In this document: one piece after another, positions 1 to 11,054 of the stretch
Numbering within the stretch: position 1 is the first letter of the stretch
Layout of the letters: each line of letters opens with the position of its first letter
From: Streptomyces sp. NBC_00442
Lineage (GTDB): Bacteria > Actinomycetota > Actinomycetes > Streptomycetales > Streptomycetaceae
DNA: 64,000 nucleotides
Reading direction: 5' to 3'
Assembly (NCBI RefSeq): GCF_036014195.1
Contig: NZ_CP107918.1
Location: forward strand, 7,378,001 to 7,442,000
Position numbers and translations under genes: made by a program
The notes under the pieces: model-generated
Database searches by the model: none
The model's input: the letters and a program-made list of their open reading frames with translations, nothing else
What the model was told of the DNA's origin: nothing

Positions 1-287
1 ATGACGGAGGCGACCTGCTCGCGCCCGGGGTGGGTGTCGGCGCCGCCGAGCCCGTAGTGCGTCTCCACGCGCTGGACGACCAGGGGATGGCCGGTGATCC
101 ACAGGGTGACGGCCTGTCCGACGGTGGGAATGGGCAACGGGCCCTCGAACATGCCGAGTTCGACCGCCTCGGTGTCGCCCGTCGCATGGACGAACGTCAT
201 GATCTGACGGGTGCGGCCGAAGTCCTGCTCGGAGTCGACCTTGTCGCGGGCGGCGAGGGTGGAGGTGATGGCGTCGGGAAGGCTCAT
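1..287 (-). CDS. Hypothetical protein, C-terminus outside the window
   Basis: The minus strand is open from an ATG at 287 to the left edge, giving at least 95 residues starting MSLPDAITSTLAARD. An AGGA stretch lies about 9 bases upstream of the ATG, a reasonable ribosome binding site. The peptide looks soluble, with no signal peptide or membrane segment. I do not recognise the family. The 3' end is missing from the window, so length and function stay open. Confidence 0.55.
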   Translation of the reverse strand, partial: MSLPDAITSTLAARDKVDSEQDFGRTRQIMTFVHATGDTEAVELGMFEGPLPIPTVGQAVTLWITGHPLVVQRVETHYGLGGADTHPGREQVASV

Positions 288-438
288 GACGCCATCCTGC
301 CCCGTCGCGGGTCCGGGGCACGCCGCCGGTCGCCGGCGGCGGCCACCAACGGCCCCTTCTCACGCTCCTTGTCGGGCGGTATGTCGCTATATGTCCTAGG
401 TTTGTGTCGTCAGTGATCCCGACCAACAGGAGTTCGCC

Positions 439-633
439 GTGGGCGAGAGTGGCATGGACAAGGTCAAGGGCAAGGCGAAGGAAATGGCCGGCAAGGCCAC
501 CGGTAACGACCGGATGAAGTCCGAGGGCAAGACCGACCAGGCCAAGGGCAAGGCCAAGGACGCGATGGAGGGCGCCAAGGAGCGCGCCAAGGGCGTCAGC
601 GACTCCCTCGGCGACAAGCGCGACCGCTCCTGA
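439..633 (+). CDS. CsbD-family stress protein
   Basis: A 64-residue, Lys/Ala/Gly-rich hydrophilic protein beginning at GTG with AGGAG 9 bases upstream. The repeated K-x-K-x-K-A-K pattern (MDKVKGKAKEMAGKATGNDR, then KTDQAKGKAKDAMEGAKE) is the CsbD signature, and the length matches the family. CsbD proteins are small stress-induced proteins, usually in general-stress sigma factor regulons; their biochemical role is unknown. It is monocistronic, followed at once by a strong terminator hairpin. Confidence 0.85.
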   Translation: MGESGMDKVKGKAKEMAGKATGNDRMKSEGKTDQAKGKAKDAMEGAKERAKGVSDSLGDKRDRS

Positions 634-646
634 CCTGCGGTCCTCG

Positions 647-675
647 AGCCCCCGGCCGCTCCCTGGCCGGGGGCT
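647..675 (+). terminator. Intrinsic terminator hairpin after csbD-like gene
   Basis: A perfect 11-bp stem (AGCCCCCGGCC paired with GGCCGGGGGCT) with a 7-base loop, 13 bases after the CsbD stop codon. There is no U-tract, which is usual for Streptomyces. Confidence 0.75.
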
Positions 676-846
676 TCGCCGTGCGTTCCCGGCGCCCGGC
701 GGACAGGCCCAGTCCTTCCTCCGCGGACGGATGCGGGACCCGGGGGGAAACCGGTCAGGATTGGAGAAGCGTGGCCCCCGGGCCGTGGCTAACGTGGCGG
801 ACACGACACACCCCGGGCCGAGCGGCCCACGACGTCAGGAGTGACC

Positions 847-1200
847 ATGACCGGCTCAGCCACACAGGGAATCAAGACCGTGCTGCACCCCGTCACCGAC
901 CTCGCGGCGGCCAAGGCGGTGTACACCGCTCTGCTCGGCGTCGGACCGACGAGCGACGAGCCGTACTACGTCGGCTTCGAGGCCGAGGGCCAGCAGATCG
1001 GCCTGGTGCCGGGCGGCGCCGACCAGGGCATGACCTCGCCGGTGGCGTACTGGCACGTGCCGGACATCGAGGCGAAGCTCGCCGAGGTGACGGCCGCGGG
1101 CGCCAAGATCAAGGACGCCGCGCACGACGTGGGCGGCGGCCGTCTGGTGGCCACGTTCACCGACCCCGACGGCAACGTACTCGGCGTGATCCAGGGCTGA
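847..1200 (+). CDS. VOC (glyoxalase/bleomycin resistance) family protein
   Basis: A 117-residue single VOC domain. The N-terminal half has the typical D-x-x-x-A-K-x-x-Y-x-x-L-L-G core (DLAAAKAVYTALLGVGP), followed by the W-H-V-P-D-I strand. The C-terminal strand ends FTDPDGNVLGVIQG, the usual closing motif. Such proteins are metal-dependent lyases, isomerases or binding proteins; the substrate cannot be read from sequence. I chose the ATG at 847 because AGGAG sits 5 bases upstream; an in-frame GTG at 841 overlaps that ribosome site. Confidence 0.85.
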   Translation: MTGSATQGIKTVLHPVTDLAAAKAVYTALLGVGPTSDEPYYVGFEAEGQQIGLVPGGADQGMTSPVAYWHVPDIEAKLAEVTAAGAKIKDAAHDVGGGRLVATFTDPDGNVLGVIQG

Positions 1201-1401
1201 CGCCGGGGCCGGACCGACACCGGGGCGGCCAGGGTGAGTACCCGTCCGCCCCGCCCCGCCGAACCGTGGCCGGACGCGCATTGCCCGGCCCGCGTCCACG
1301 AAGTACAACCGTACGTACCGCTCGCGGCCGGGCGGATCGCGCCGGGCCGCGACATCCGACGAAGACCGCGCAGACGGCGCCGCCGAACCGATGCCGGACA
1401 G

Positions 1402-3804
<2,403 letters not shown>

Positions 3805-3808
3805 ACCG

Positions 3809-3860
3809 CACTCACCCCCGGGGCCTCCGGGCCCGCCCGGACTCGCCTCGGGGGTGAGTG
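3809..3860. terminator. Bidirectional terminator hairpin
   Basis: A 16-bp stem with one mismatch (CACTCACCCCCGGGGC against GCCTCGGGGGTGAGTG) and a 20-base loop lies between the converging UvrA-like gene and the small minus-strand gene that ends at 3891. Confidence 0.7.
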
Positions 3861-3890
3861 ACCGTCCAACGTGCTCGGTGGGAGCGGCAG

Positions 3891-4055
3891 TTATGCGGCT
3901 TCGTCGCGATGCCGCTCGACCACGAGGAACGCGTCGCTCTCCAGGTCCATCACGACCGTGGCGGCCCGGCCACGCCTCCTGAGCTGAGCTGCCAGCTCCT
4001 CGGCCGGCCAAGACCCACGCGGTCCACCAGCGGGAAAACGCCCAAGTACCGACAT
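3891..4055 (-). CDS. Small hypothetical protein
   Basis: A 54-residue protein starting MSVLGRFPAGGPRGSW, rich in Arg and Ala, with an amphipathic stretch (AEELAAQLRRRGRAATVV) and a basic/acidic tail. An excellent GGGAGG site lies about 8 bases upstream of the ATG, which favours real translation. It has no signal or membrane segment and I do not recognise a family. It is transcribed toward the terminator it shares with the UvrA-like gene. Confidence 0.55.
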   Translation of the reverse strand: MSVLGRFPAGGPRGSWPAEELAAQLRRRGRAATVVMDLESDAFLVVERHRDEAA

Positions 4056-4161
4056 CGAAGCAGCCTCCCTCGAACCCTCACGCATGGCGCGTGCTGAACT
4101 CCAGCGGTATCGGTGCGTCTGCCCTGGAACGGCCGGAGCATGCGCCGCCGGCCGCGTGTCC

Positions 4162-5121
4162 CTACCGTCCCGACGGGTCGGCGCCCGCGGGGACTTCGTA
4201 GATCTTCCCGTCCACACCCGAACGGTAGAGCCTGCCCGCGCCGAAGCCGTGATCGCCGTGTCCGTAGGTGATCTGCGTGGAGAGGTACAGGCCCGACTGC
4301 ACCGAGCAGAGCGCCCCCTGTTCGGCCCGCCAGATCTGGCCTGCGGCGTGGGTGGCGATCAGTGGGCGTCCCCGGCTGTCGAGGGTGAGACCGTCGGGAA
4401 GCGCGAGGGCGTCGGGCACCCCCGCGGGGATCCAGCGTCGAGGGTGGGCGGGGTCGTCGACGCCGATGCGATACAGGGCCGGTGCCACGGTCGTCTGGAT
4501 GACGTAGACCTGATCGCCGTCGGGTGAGACGGCGATGCCGTTCGGCTGCTGTACGTGGGCCCAGGCCGGGTCGACCTGTCCGCCGGGTGTGACACGGCCG
4601 ATGTTCCGGCCGCCCACGGTGGTGGTGTAGACGGTGCCGTCCGGTGCCAGGGCCACCCCGTCGATGCCGCTCAGGCCCGAGGCGTAGGTGCTGACCGCGC
4701 CGGAGTCGGGGTCCACTTCCAGGAGCTTGGAGACCGGAAGGAGGTCGCCGGTGAGGGAGTGCCCGATGTCGTTGCCGGTGCCGACGAGGAGCCGGCCGTC
4801 CGCGCGGACGACGATGCCGCCATCGGCCCCGATCGGTCCGGTGAGGGCGACGGGGCTGCTGCCCGGCTCGTCGATGCGGTAGACACGCCCGGTGAAGTAG
4901 GCGGTGGCGAACATCCGCCCCCGTGCGTCGACGGCGATCGACTCGGCCCAGTCGGGCAGTTGGGCGACCTGCACGGGGGCGGCGGCCGTGATGGCCCCGC
5001 ACGCGGGGGCCGCGTGGGCGGCGGCCGGTGGCGACAGGAGGGCGGCGGCCAGCGCGAGCGCCGGCAGTACGCTGCGGCGCGGCCCTCGTAACGCGGTGCG
5101 GAGCATGGTGGTCGGCCTCAT
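4162..5121 (-). CDS. Secreted SMP-30/NHL-type beta-propeller protein
   Basis: A 319-residue exported protein. Residues 1-38 form a Sec signal peptide (basic start, hydrophobic Ala/Leu core, AHAAPA cleavage region). The rest has repeating propeller strands such as SIAVDARGRMFAT, GIDGVALAPDGTVYTT, PNGIAVSPDGDQVYVI and DGLTLDSRGRPLIATH, the six-bladed pattern of SMP-30/gluconolactonase/LRE proteins. Cysteines near both ends may pair. Such proteins are calcium-dependent lactonases or sugar-binding proteins; the substrate is unknown. The YeaQ-like gene lies 170 bp upstream on the same strand. Confidence 0.8.
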   Translation of the reverse strand: MRPTTMLRTALRGPRRSVLPALALAAALLSPPAAAHAAPACGAITAAAPVQVAQLPDWAESIAVDARGRMFATAYFTGRVYRIDEPGSSPVALTGPIGADGGIVVRADGRLLVGTGNDIGHSLTGDLLPVSKLLEVDPDSGAVSTYASGLSGIDGVALAPDGTVYTTTVGGRNIGRVTPGGQVDPAWAHVQQPNGIAVSPDGDQVYVIQTTVAPALYRIGVDDPAHPRRWIPAGVPDALALPDGLTLDSRGRPLIATHAAGQIWRAEQGALCSVQSGLYLSTQITYGHGDHGFGAGRLYRSGVDGKIYEVPAGADPSGR

Positions 5122-5291
5122 CGATTCCCTTCCACGCAGGGCCTGTTCGGCGGTACTTCCCGTCCGGGATCTTCCGGCACCGTCGAGTGTGCGTCAGGCG
5201 GCCCGCGTGGCGCAGGCAGATGTACCGACTGGCCGAAGGCCCACTGCCGGGAAGGGTGCGGGCCCCCGGCGCGGCCTCGGTTCAGGCGTCC

Positions 5292-5573
5292 TCAGTTACG
5301 GCTGCGGCTGCCGACGAAGAGGCGGTAGAGGGCGAGCACGATGACCGAGCCGATGATCGCGGCGATCCACGTCGAGAGGTGGAAGAAGCCCTTGATGGAG
5401 TGGACGTGGAAGATGACCTTGCCGAGCCAGCCGCCGAGGAGGCCACCGACGATGCCGATGAGCATGGTGACGAGGCAGCCGCCCGGGTCCCTGCCAGGCA
5501 TGAGGGCTTTGGCGATGGCGCCGGCGAGAAGGCCGATCAGGATCCAGGCGATGATGCTCATGGCGCGTTCCAT
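5292..5573 (-). CDS. GlsB/YeaQ/YmgE-family stress membrane protein
   Basis: A 93-residue (or 89, from ATG 5561) integral membrane protein with three hydrophobic segments: IIAWILIGLLAGAIAKALM, then MLIGIVGGLLGGWLGKVIF, then WIAAIIGSVIVLALYRLF. The M-x-GRDPGG turn after segment one is typical of the YeaQ/YmgE (transglycosylase-associated) family, induced under acid or envelope stress. The length fits. Ribosome sites for both candidate ATGs are weak. A strong hairpin lies only 16 bases upstream of the longer start. Confidence 0.85.
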   Translation of the reverse strand: MERAMSIIAWILIGLLAGAIAKALMPGRDPGGCLVTMLIGIVGGLLGGWLGKVIFHVHSIKGFFHLSTWIAAIIGSVIVLALYRLFVGSRSRN

Positions 5574-5588
5574 CCCAACGTAGGTGGG

Positions 5589-5616
5589 CCCGCACCGCCG
5601 CGGACGGCGGTGCGGG
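5589..5616 (-). terminator. Perfect hairpin between alginate lyase and YeaQ-like genes
   Basis: A 12-bp perfect stem (CCCGCACCGCCG with CGGCGGTGCGGG) and a CGGA tetraloop. It could end the alginate lyase transcript, about 170 bp downstream of that stop, or be a 5' leader structure of the YeaQ-like gene, whose ATG is 16 bases away. Confidence 0.55.
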
Positions 5617-5789
5617 CGATGAAGTGTTCCGGGTGGCCGGGGGCCCTGTCGGGAAGAGTGCCCGGGGCGGGAACCGTTATGCCACTCGGGTCGTCCATTG
5701 GGGGGCCGCACGCCAGGGGCGGGTAGGCACCTGGGCGAATGCCGGATGCCGGATCCCCGGAGCTCGCTGTGAAAGCCGGGAGCCGGGGC

Positions 5790-6617
5790 TCAGCCGTGGG
5801 AGACGGAGAGCTTGTAGAACGCCACGCGCGCGCCCTTGGTCGTGCTGCTCGACGACGACTGGTTGTACGAGCCCGCCTTGAAGTACTGGCGGTAGCTGTT
5901 GAAGGAGGACGGGATCGCGTGGTGCGTGGTGCTCCCGTCGACCGTCAGATCGATGGTGTGGCCGCTGGATACGCCGATCGTGTAGCTCCAGGTCTTGCCC
6001 ACCGCCACCTTGCCCACCGTGTGGAGCGTCTGGCCGCCCGACGGTGAGTTCTCCGTGCCGAGGACGATGTCGCCGTTGGAGCGGTAGTACAGCTCGAGGA
6101 GCGGCTTGGTGGACGAGCCGCCCGTGCCCAGGTGGATCTGTCCGACGCACACGGTGGACGTCACCGACACCACCCGCAGGGTCGCGTCGAGCCGGTGGGT
6201 GCCGCCCAGCGGCCAGTTCGCGGCGCTGCCGTCGCGGTTCATCTCGCGCAGCTCGGAGCGCGCGTAGTTCGAGTTCGGGGTGGTGACGCCCTTCTCCGGG
6301 GCCCAGAACGTCATCGCGCCGTCGCGGGAGTCGCTGTAGAAGTACGCGTCCTGGAACCCGTTCGCTCCCTCGAGCCGGGATGAGGGGATCGTCGTGGGCG
6401 ATCCGGGGGAGCCCACCGGCTCCTGGAGTTCCCACACGGAGAGATCGAAGCTGCCACCGGGCGCCGCGGCGGCAGCGGCGCTGCCGGGAACGAAGCCGTT
6501 GTTTGCCGCAACTGGGTTGAGGTGTGGGGAAGTTGATGTCGCGGAGGGGGTGAAGGCGAGGCTGCCGACGGCGGCCGCGGCGGTGGCGAGGGGGATGAGG
6601 AGGGGCCGTATGCGCAT
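5790..6617 (-). CDS. Secreted polysaccharide lyase family 7 (alginate lyase)
   Basis: A 275-residue exported enzyme. The signal peptide is about residues 1-30 (MRIRPLLIPLATAAAAVGSL). The catalytic domain carries the PL7 hallmarks: YARSELREM (R-x-E-L-R), VGQIH (Q-I-H) and RQYFKAGSYNQ (Y-F-K-A-G-x-Y-x-Q), which supply the Arg, Gln, His and Tyr used in beta-elimination of alginate. Length fits a single-domain family member. The ATG at 6617 has GGGAAGG upstream; the ORF continues upstream but with poor third-position bias. An Ala/Ser-rich linker separates signal and domain. Confidence 0.9.
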   Translation of the reverse strand: MRIRPLLIPLATAAAAVGSLAFTPSATSTSPHLNPVAANNGFVPGSAAAAAAPGGSFDLSVWELQEPVGSPGSPTTIPSSRLEGANGFQDAYFYSDSRDGAMTFWAPEKGVTTPNSNYARSELREMNRDGSAANWPLGGTHRLDATLRVVSVTSTVCVGQIHLGTGGSSTKPLLELYYRSNGDIVLGTENSPSGGQTLHTVGKVAVGKTWSYTIGVSSGHTIDLTVDGSTTHHAIPSSFNSYRQYFKAGSYNQSSSSSTTKGARVAFYKLSVSHG

Positions 6618-6899
6618 GGGGGCCTTCCCTGAAGGGCGTGGGGGCGTGGGGGGTGAAGGCGAAGCGGTGCGCGGCGAGTCGGCGTCAGGCCGCATCGCTT
6701 TCCGCGTGTTCAACATGCTGAACATGAGGCTTGGATGTGAACGAGAAGACCGTAGAACTCCGGCGTGAACGCGTCAATAGGTCCGTACCATGGCGTTCGC
6801 CGAACCCCGGACCCTCCGGGGCGCGTTGGCGGCGCGGGGCTGCCGTTCGCCCGGCCGTTCGGGGGCGTGTGCGACGAAGCAGGGGGTACCCGGCGGGGC

Positions 6900-7541
6900 A
6901 TGGCATCAGAACCTCGGCACCAATCAGAGCCCCGGTCGGAACCCCGGCTCCAACGGCACACGTGGCGGGCGACGGCCGCGCGCGCCGCCGTCCTGATCGT
7001 GGGCTTCGTCTGCATGGTGGGCTTCGCGGTGCTGCTGGCCCGTGCCACGCTCGTCCCGTCGCCCGGATCCGTCCGTCTGACGCACACCAACCTGCGTCCG
7101 GGAGACTCGATCCGCGCCTATTTCGCCCAGCCCGACTGGCGGGACACGGTGAAGCAGGTCGGCGGCAACGTGGTGCTCGGCATGCCGTTCGGCGTGCTCC
7201 TGCCGGTGCTGTTTCCGAGGACCCGGGGGCTGCTGCGCGTGGTCGCGATGACCGCCTTCGTGATGCTGACCGTCGAGGTGGCCCAGGGACTCCTGGTCAC
7301 CGGGCGGGCCTTCGACATCGACGACGTCATCCTCAACTCGCTCGGCGCCTTCACCGGTTACCTGATTCTGGGCCGTCGGCTCGGTCGTGCGCTGCACCCG
7401 CGGCGGCGCCACTGGTGGCAGCGGCGCCGGGAGGAGGAGATCCCGGCGAGGGAGGCCGATGACGCGGGGGGACCCGTCGGCGAACGCCGGAGGCCGCGCC
7501 TGCCCGCGATCCTGCGCGGGGTGCGCAAGCAGGCCCCGTGA
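6900..7541 (+). CDS. VanZ-family membrane protein
   Basis: A protein of about 213 residues with a basic N-terminus, a first membrane helix (AAVLIVGFVCMVGFAVLLA), a conserved VanZ block NVVLGMPFGVLLPVLFP, a third helix, and the family motif V-E-V-A-Q...D-I-D-D-V-I-L-N-S-L-G followed by a last helix. The C-terminal ~60 residues are an Arg-rich cytoplasmic tail, longer than in most VanZ proteins. VanZ proteins give modest glycopeptide tolerance in some bacteria; here the role is unknown. The exact start is uncertain because no clear ribosome site precedes ATG 6900. Confidence 0.8.
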   Translation: MASEPRHQSEPRSEPRLQRHTWRATAARAAVLIVGFVCMVGFAVLLARATLVPSPGSVRLTHTNLRPGDSIRAYFAQPDWRDTVKQVGGNVVLGMPFGVLLPVLFPRTRGLLRVVAMTAFVMLTVEVAQGLLVTGRAFDIDDVILNSLGAFTGYLILGRRLGRALHPRRRHWWQRRREEEIPAREADDAGGPVGERRRPRLPAILRGVRKQAP

Positions 7542-7582
7542 CGGCTCGCTCGGCGCCCGGCACACGGACTCCGGCACACGGA

Positions 7583-7619
7583 CTCGGCGCACGACGGTCC
7601 ACGACCGTCGTGCGCCGAG
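7583..7619. terminator. Strong bidirectional terminator
   Basis: A perfect 17-bp stem (CTCGGCGCACGACGGTC with its complement) and a 3-base loop between the converging VanZ gene and the small gene ending at 7627. The left side also holds two copies of GGCACACGGACTC in tandem. Confidence 0.85.
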
Positions 7620-7626
7620 CGCGTGG

Positions 7627-7944
7627 TCACTCCGTGGTGATGCCCGTGATGACCGCGTCTCCGAGAGGTGCCTCGTCCTCGGCGTAGCCCGCCGTGCGCA
7701 GGGCGTCGGTGACGGTGCGGCGCGCGTCGTGCTCGGCGGCGACGGTGTCGTCGGCCTCCACCTCCAGGCGCACGCTGAAGGCCGAGGACCCGCTGTAGAA
7801 GGTGAGCATTTCCAGGTGCTCGGCCTCGCCGATGCGGGTGGCCCGCGGATCGGCGGGGCGCAGAGCCTGCTTGAGGGCCTGGGTCCGCTCCTCGGTGCGG
7901 TCGGCGAGGAGGGTTCCGGGGATCGTTACGACGTAGGTGGTCAT
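7627..7944 (-). CDS. Hypothetical protein
   Basis: A 105-residue soluble protein starting MTTYVVTIPGTLLADRTEER. Predicted beta-alpha-beta elements (hydrophobic strands YVVTIPG, MLTFYSG, FSVRLEVEA around charged helices) resemble a small ferredoxin-like fold, but I cannot assign a family. Codon use is normal for the neighbourhood. There is no good ribosome site; a CCTCCT motif precedes the ATG instead of its complement. The SpoIIE phosphatase stop lies 64 bp upstream on the same strand, so co-transcription is possible. Confidence 0.6.
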   Translation of the reverse strand: MTTYVVTIPGTLLADRTEERTQALKQALRPADPRATRIGEAEHLEMLTFYSGSSAFSVRLEVEADDTVAAEHDARRTVTDALRTAGYAEDEAPLGDAVITGITTE

Positions 7945-8008
7945 AACCGTAGGAGGTGCCCCGTCGACCCCCTCCGTACACCCCTGTCGTGGCGTGAACG
8001 ACGGAGCG

Positions 8009-10096
8009 TCAGTTCGCACGGCGTGACGGAGTGACCTGGGCGATCAGCAGGGCGATGTCGTCGTGGCGCTGGGGCGGCGGCAGTGCGGCAAGGAGCCGGT
8101 CGCAGGTCGCTTCGAGCGGCAGCCGGTGGTGGGTCAGCGCGTCGAGCAGGGCGCGCAGCCGGTCGTCGATGGGCTGGTCTCGGGTCTCCACCAGGCCATC
8201 GGTGTAGAGGACCAGCCGGTCACCGGGCGCGCAGTCGACGGTGGTGGCCCGGAAGGGCACGCCGCCGACGCCGAGGGGCGCCCCGGTCGGCAGCTGAAGG
8301 AAACGCGGGGCGCGGCCCGGCCGGTCCCAGATGGGCGGCAGGTGTCCGGCGAGGGCGATGCGGCACTCGGTGCGGTGGGGGTCGTAGACGGCGTACACAC
8401 AGGTGGCCGTGGTCTCCTCCAGCTCGGAGGTGATCCGGTCGAGGTGGTGCAGGACATCGGCCGGGTCGAGGTCGAGGCCGGCCAGGGTACGGGTGGCGGT
8501 GCGCAATTGGCCCATGGTGGCGGCGGCGTTGATGCCGTGACCCATGACGTCGCCGACCACCAGGGCCGTCTTGTCCCCCGCCACCGGGATGGCGTCGAAC
8601 CAGTCGCCACCGGCCTCGCCGATCGCCGCCGCGGGCTGGTAGCGGTAAGCCACGTCGAGCCCGGTGGGCTGGGGCGGTTGACGGGGCAGGAGGTGGCGCT
8701 GGAGGGCGAGGGCGGCGTGGCGCTGCTGCTGGAACCAGCGGGCGTTGTCGATGCAGACGGCGGCCCGGGTGGCGAGTTCGAGGGCCAGGACGGCGTCGTC
8801 GTGGGTGAAGGGCTGCGGGTTGCGGGCCCGCTTCAGGTCGAGGGCGCCCAGGACTTCGCCGCGCGCGATCAGCGGGACCGCCAGGTAGGAGTGGAGTCCG
8901 GCGCGGGCCAGCAGCCGCGCGGCTTCCTCGTCGCGGGCGATGTTCTTGAGGTCGCCCGCGCCGACGTGACTGACCAGGACCGGCCGTGCGGTGGTGACAC
9001 ACCGGGTGACCAGGCGCTCCGCGTTGTACTTCGCGATGTTGCCCGGCGTGTCGGCGGCCTGGAGCGCGTCGGTGGGGTAGGCCGACGCGACCGCCAGGGC
9101 CCGGATCGCCACGGGCCCCGACTCGGCGTCCTCGCCGGCGCCGCGGCCGTCCAGGACGGAGTCGAGGAGGTCCACGGCGGCGATGTCGGCGAAGTCGGTC
9201 ACCACGAGATCCGCGAGTTCATGGGCGGTACGGCTGAGATCCAGCGTGGTCCCTATGCGGACCGAGGCGCGGGCGATCAGGTCCAGGCGCCTGCGCGCCT
9301 CGGCGGCCTCGTTCGCCGCGTGGTACTGCTCGCTGACGTCCACGATCGAGATCGCGACGCCGAGGACGCGCGCCGCGGAGTCTTCGAGGCGGTAGTACGA
9401 CACGTTCCAGGCGTGCTCGGTCGTGTCGTCGGGTGTCCGGCCGATCGCGGTCTGGTCGAGCAGGGGCACGCCGGTCTCCAGGACCCGGCGCATCGCGGAC
9501 TCGATGGAGGCGGTGTCGAGGAACGGCAGGGCGTCGTGGACCGTCCGCCCCATGTGCTCGTCGGCGGGGACGCCGTTGATGCGGGCCAGGGTGGGGTTGA
9601 CCAGCACGTAGCGCAGATCGGTGTCGAGCACCGCGAGACCGATCGGCGACTGGGACACCAGGCGCACCGACAGCGCGAGGTCCCGCTCGACGGCGCGCAC
9701 CGTCGGCTCGTCGGTGGCGATGCCCAGCGCGTACAGGCTGCCGTGCTCGTCCTGGAGCCGCATGTTGCGGAACTCCACCATGCGCGTACGGCCGTCCTTG
9801 TGCCGGATGGGGAAGACGCCCGCCCACGTTCCGCCGCCGCTCATCACCCGGGCGAACAGGTCCAGGACGAGAGGGCGCTGCTCCTCGGAGACCAGCAGCT
9901 TGGCGGCGGAGTGGCCGAGGGCTTCCTGAGCGTCCCAGCCGAACAGTTCCTGGGCCTGCGGGCTCCACAGGGTGATCCGTCCGCCCTCGTCCAGCACGAT
10001 GGCGGCGACGCCCAGCACGTCCAGCAGACCGCCGGGCTCGGACGCGTCGACGCGCACGGGGCCGAGCCGCTCCCCGAAAACCTCGGATGCGTTCAT
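8009..10096 (-). CDS. PAS-PAS-GAF-SpoIIE (PP2C) serine phosphatase
   Basis: A 695-residue cytosolic signalling protein. Two PAS domains (about residues 20-135 and 140-260) are followed by a GAF domain (about 275-450) and a C-terminal PP2C-type SpoIIE phosphatase (about 475-690). The phosphatase carries the metal-site motifs EAGGDWFDA, VGDVMGHG, LYTDGLVE and a final DDIALLI. Such proteins dephosphorylate STAS anti-anti-sigma factors in partner-switch circuits. The STAS-ANTAR protein and two HATPase kinases elsewhere in the window could belong to the same type of circuit, but a direct link is inference. A winged-helix gene lies 176 bp upstream. Confidence 0.92.
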   Translation of the reverse strand: MNASEVFGERLGPVRVDASEPGGLLDVLGVAAIVLDEGGRITLWSPQAQELFGWDAQEALGHSAAKLLVSEEQRPLVLDLFARVMSGGGTWAGVFPIRHKDGRTRMVEFRNMRLQDEHGSLYALGIATDEPTVRAVERDLALSVRLVSQSPIGLAVLDTDLRYVLVNPTLARINGVPADEHMGRTVHDALPFLDTASIESAMRRVLETGVPLLDQTAIGRTPDDTTEHAWNVSYYRLEDSAARVLGVAISIVDVSEQYHAANEAAEARRRLDLIARASVRIGTTLDLSRTAHELADLVVTDFADIAAVDLLDSVLDGRGAGEDAESGPVAIRALAVASAYPTDALQAADTPGNIAKYNAERLVTRCVTTARPVLVSHVGAGDLKNIARDEEAARLLARAGLHSYLAVPLIARGEVLGALDLKRARNPQPFTHDDAVLALELATRAAVCIDNARWFQQQRHAALALQRHLLPRQPPQPTGLDVAYRYQPAAAIGEAGGDWFDAIPVAGDKTALVVGDVMGHGINAAATMGQLRTATRTLAGLDLDPADVLHHLDRITSELEETTATCVYAVYDPHRTECRIALAGHLPPIWDRPGRAPRFLQLPTGAPLGVGGVPFRATTVDCAPGDRLVLYTDGLVETRDQPIDDRLRALLDALTHHRLPLEATCDRLLAALPPPQRHDDIALLIAQVTPSRRAN

Positions 10097-10272
10097 CGTC
10101 GGCCCTTCGTCCGCCTGTCCGGTGCCTCACTCCTGTCCCAGCGCCTTCACCATCTTCTCCCCGTCCGGTCCGATTGGCAGACCATGTGGGGGCGGAGAAT
10201 CACGGCGAACACGGTGGGTGACCGCGATGCGCCCGCACGGGGAGGACCCCGTGCCGCATGGGAACAGGGCCG

Positions 10273-10656
10273 TCAGTGGGGCCGACCGGTCCGCGTCCCC
10301 GGTTCCCGGCCGGAATCGGAGTCGGAGTGCCGGGAGCGGGGCCGCTCGTCGCGCCGCTCGTCGTGCCTGGCCAGGAGCGCGAGCAGGGTGGCCACGGGAA
10401 GACCGGCCTCGGCGGGATGGCGCAGGGGGGCGCCCGGCTCGATGCGGTACGTGTTGGAGCGGCCGTGCCGGGTGTGGGAGAGGTGGCCCGTCTCTTCCAG
10501 ATCGGCGATGATCCGCTGCACGGCACGCTCGGTGAGTCTGCAGTGGGCCGCGATGTCACGTATGCGGGTCGAGGGGTCGTCGGCGATCGCCGCCAGGACG
10601 CGGGCGTGGTTCGTCAGAAACGTCCAGCCCGCGTGCGGCTCAGGTACGGCACCCAT
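10273..10656 (-). CDS. Winged helix-turn-helix regulator (paralogue A)
   Basis: A 127-residue regulator with an N-terminal wHTH: WTFLTNHARVLAAIADDP, RIRDIAAHCRLTERAVQRII as recognition region, then the wing with HTRHGRSNTYRIEP. The C-terminus is Arg/Ser-rich and probably disordered. It is clearly paralogous to the gene at 16600 (GWTFxTNHARVLAxIA, RIRDIAAHCRLTERAVQ). I chose ATG 10656 because a TACGCT -10 box ends 6 bases before it, implying leaderless translation; the paralogue has exactly the same spacing. The domain resembles MarR/ArsR-type small regulators; target unknown. Confidence 0.8.
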   Translation of the reverse strand: MGAVPEPHAGWTFLTNHARVLAAIADDPSTRIRDIAAHCRLTERAVQRIIADLEETGHLSHTRHGRSNTYRIEPGAPLRHPAEAGLPVATLLALLARHDERRDERPRSRHSDSDSGREPGTRTGRPH

Positions 10657-10662
10657 CCCCCG

Positions 10663-10682
10663 AGCGTATGACGGGGCATTCA
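10663..10682 (-). promoter_or_regulatory. Leaderless promoter of winged-helix paralogue A
   Basis: On the minus strand, TGAAT, 9 bases, then TACGCT, then 6 bases and the ATG at 10656. The same TGAAT-N9-TACGNT-N6-ATG order occurs before the paralogue at 16600. Confidence 0.6.
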
Positions 10683-10994
10683 CGCAAACAAATGGGGGAA
10701 TCGCAGGTCGTGCGTCCCTTGGCCGGCGGGGACCGTCGGAGCGGGCCTACGACAGCGGGGCCCCTTCGGGCGGCTTTGTGAAGCAGATCACATTTCGGAG
10801 GTGTGGCGTTCCGCCGGGCCGGGGGTGCCTAGAGACGCCGGGCAGGGAACGGATCACCCGCTACGAGGCCCCGTACACCATGGCGTACGTCCTCGAGCGC
10901 GGTGTGCCGCCGTCGCGGCCCGGCCCGGGGCGCCCCGCACACGGCGGACGGTGAGGGGCCCCGCGTTCCGCCCGGGGCGCGGCCGCTCGCCGTG
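10683..10994. other. Intergenic stretch without a recognised gene
   Basis: About 310 bp between the winged-helix promoter and the M1 peptidase terminator. Only short reading frames occur, with irregular third-position bias. I see no RNA gene, repeat or inverted repeat of note. Confidence 0.4.
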
Positions 10995-11038
10995 CCCGCC
11001 GCGAAGGACGCGCGGTGTGCGGTGTCCTGCGCGGCGGG
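10995..11038 (-). terminator. Terminator of the M1 peptidase gene
   Basis: A 15-bp stem with one mismatch (CCCGCCGCGAAGGAC against GTCCTGCGCGGCGGG) and a 14-base loop, starting 16 bases beyond the peptidase stop codon. Confidence 0.75.
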
Positions 11039-11054
11039 CCGGTGCGGGGTGGTG

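Noticed and set aside
10860..10954. Small ORF starting MAYVLERGVPPSRP
   Set aside because: 24 codons, no ribosome site, irregular codon bias.
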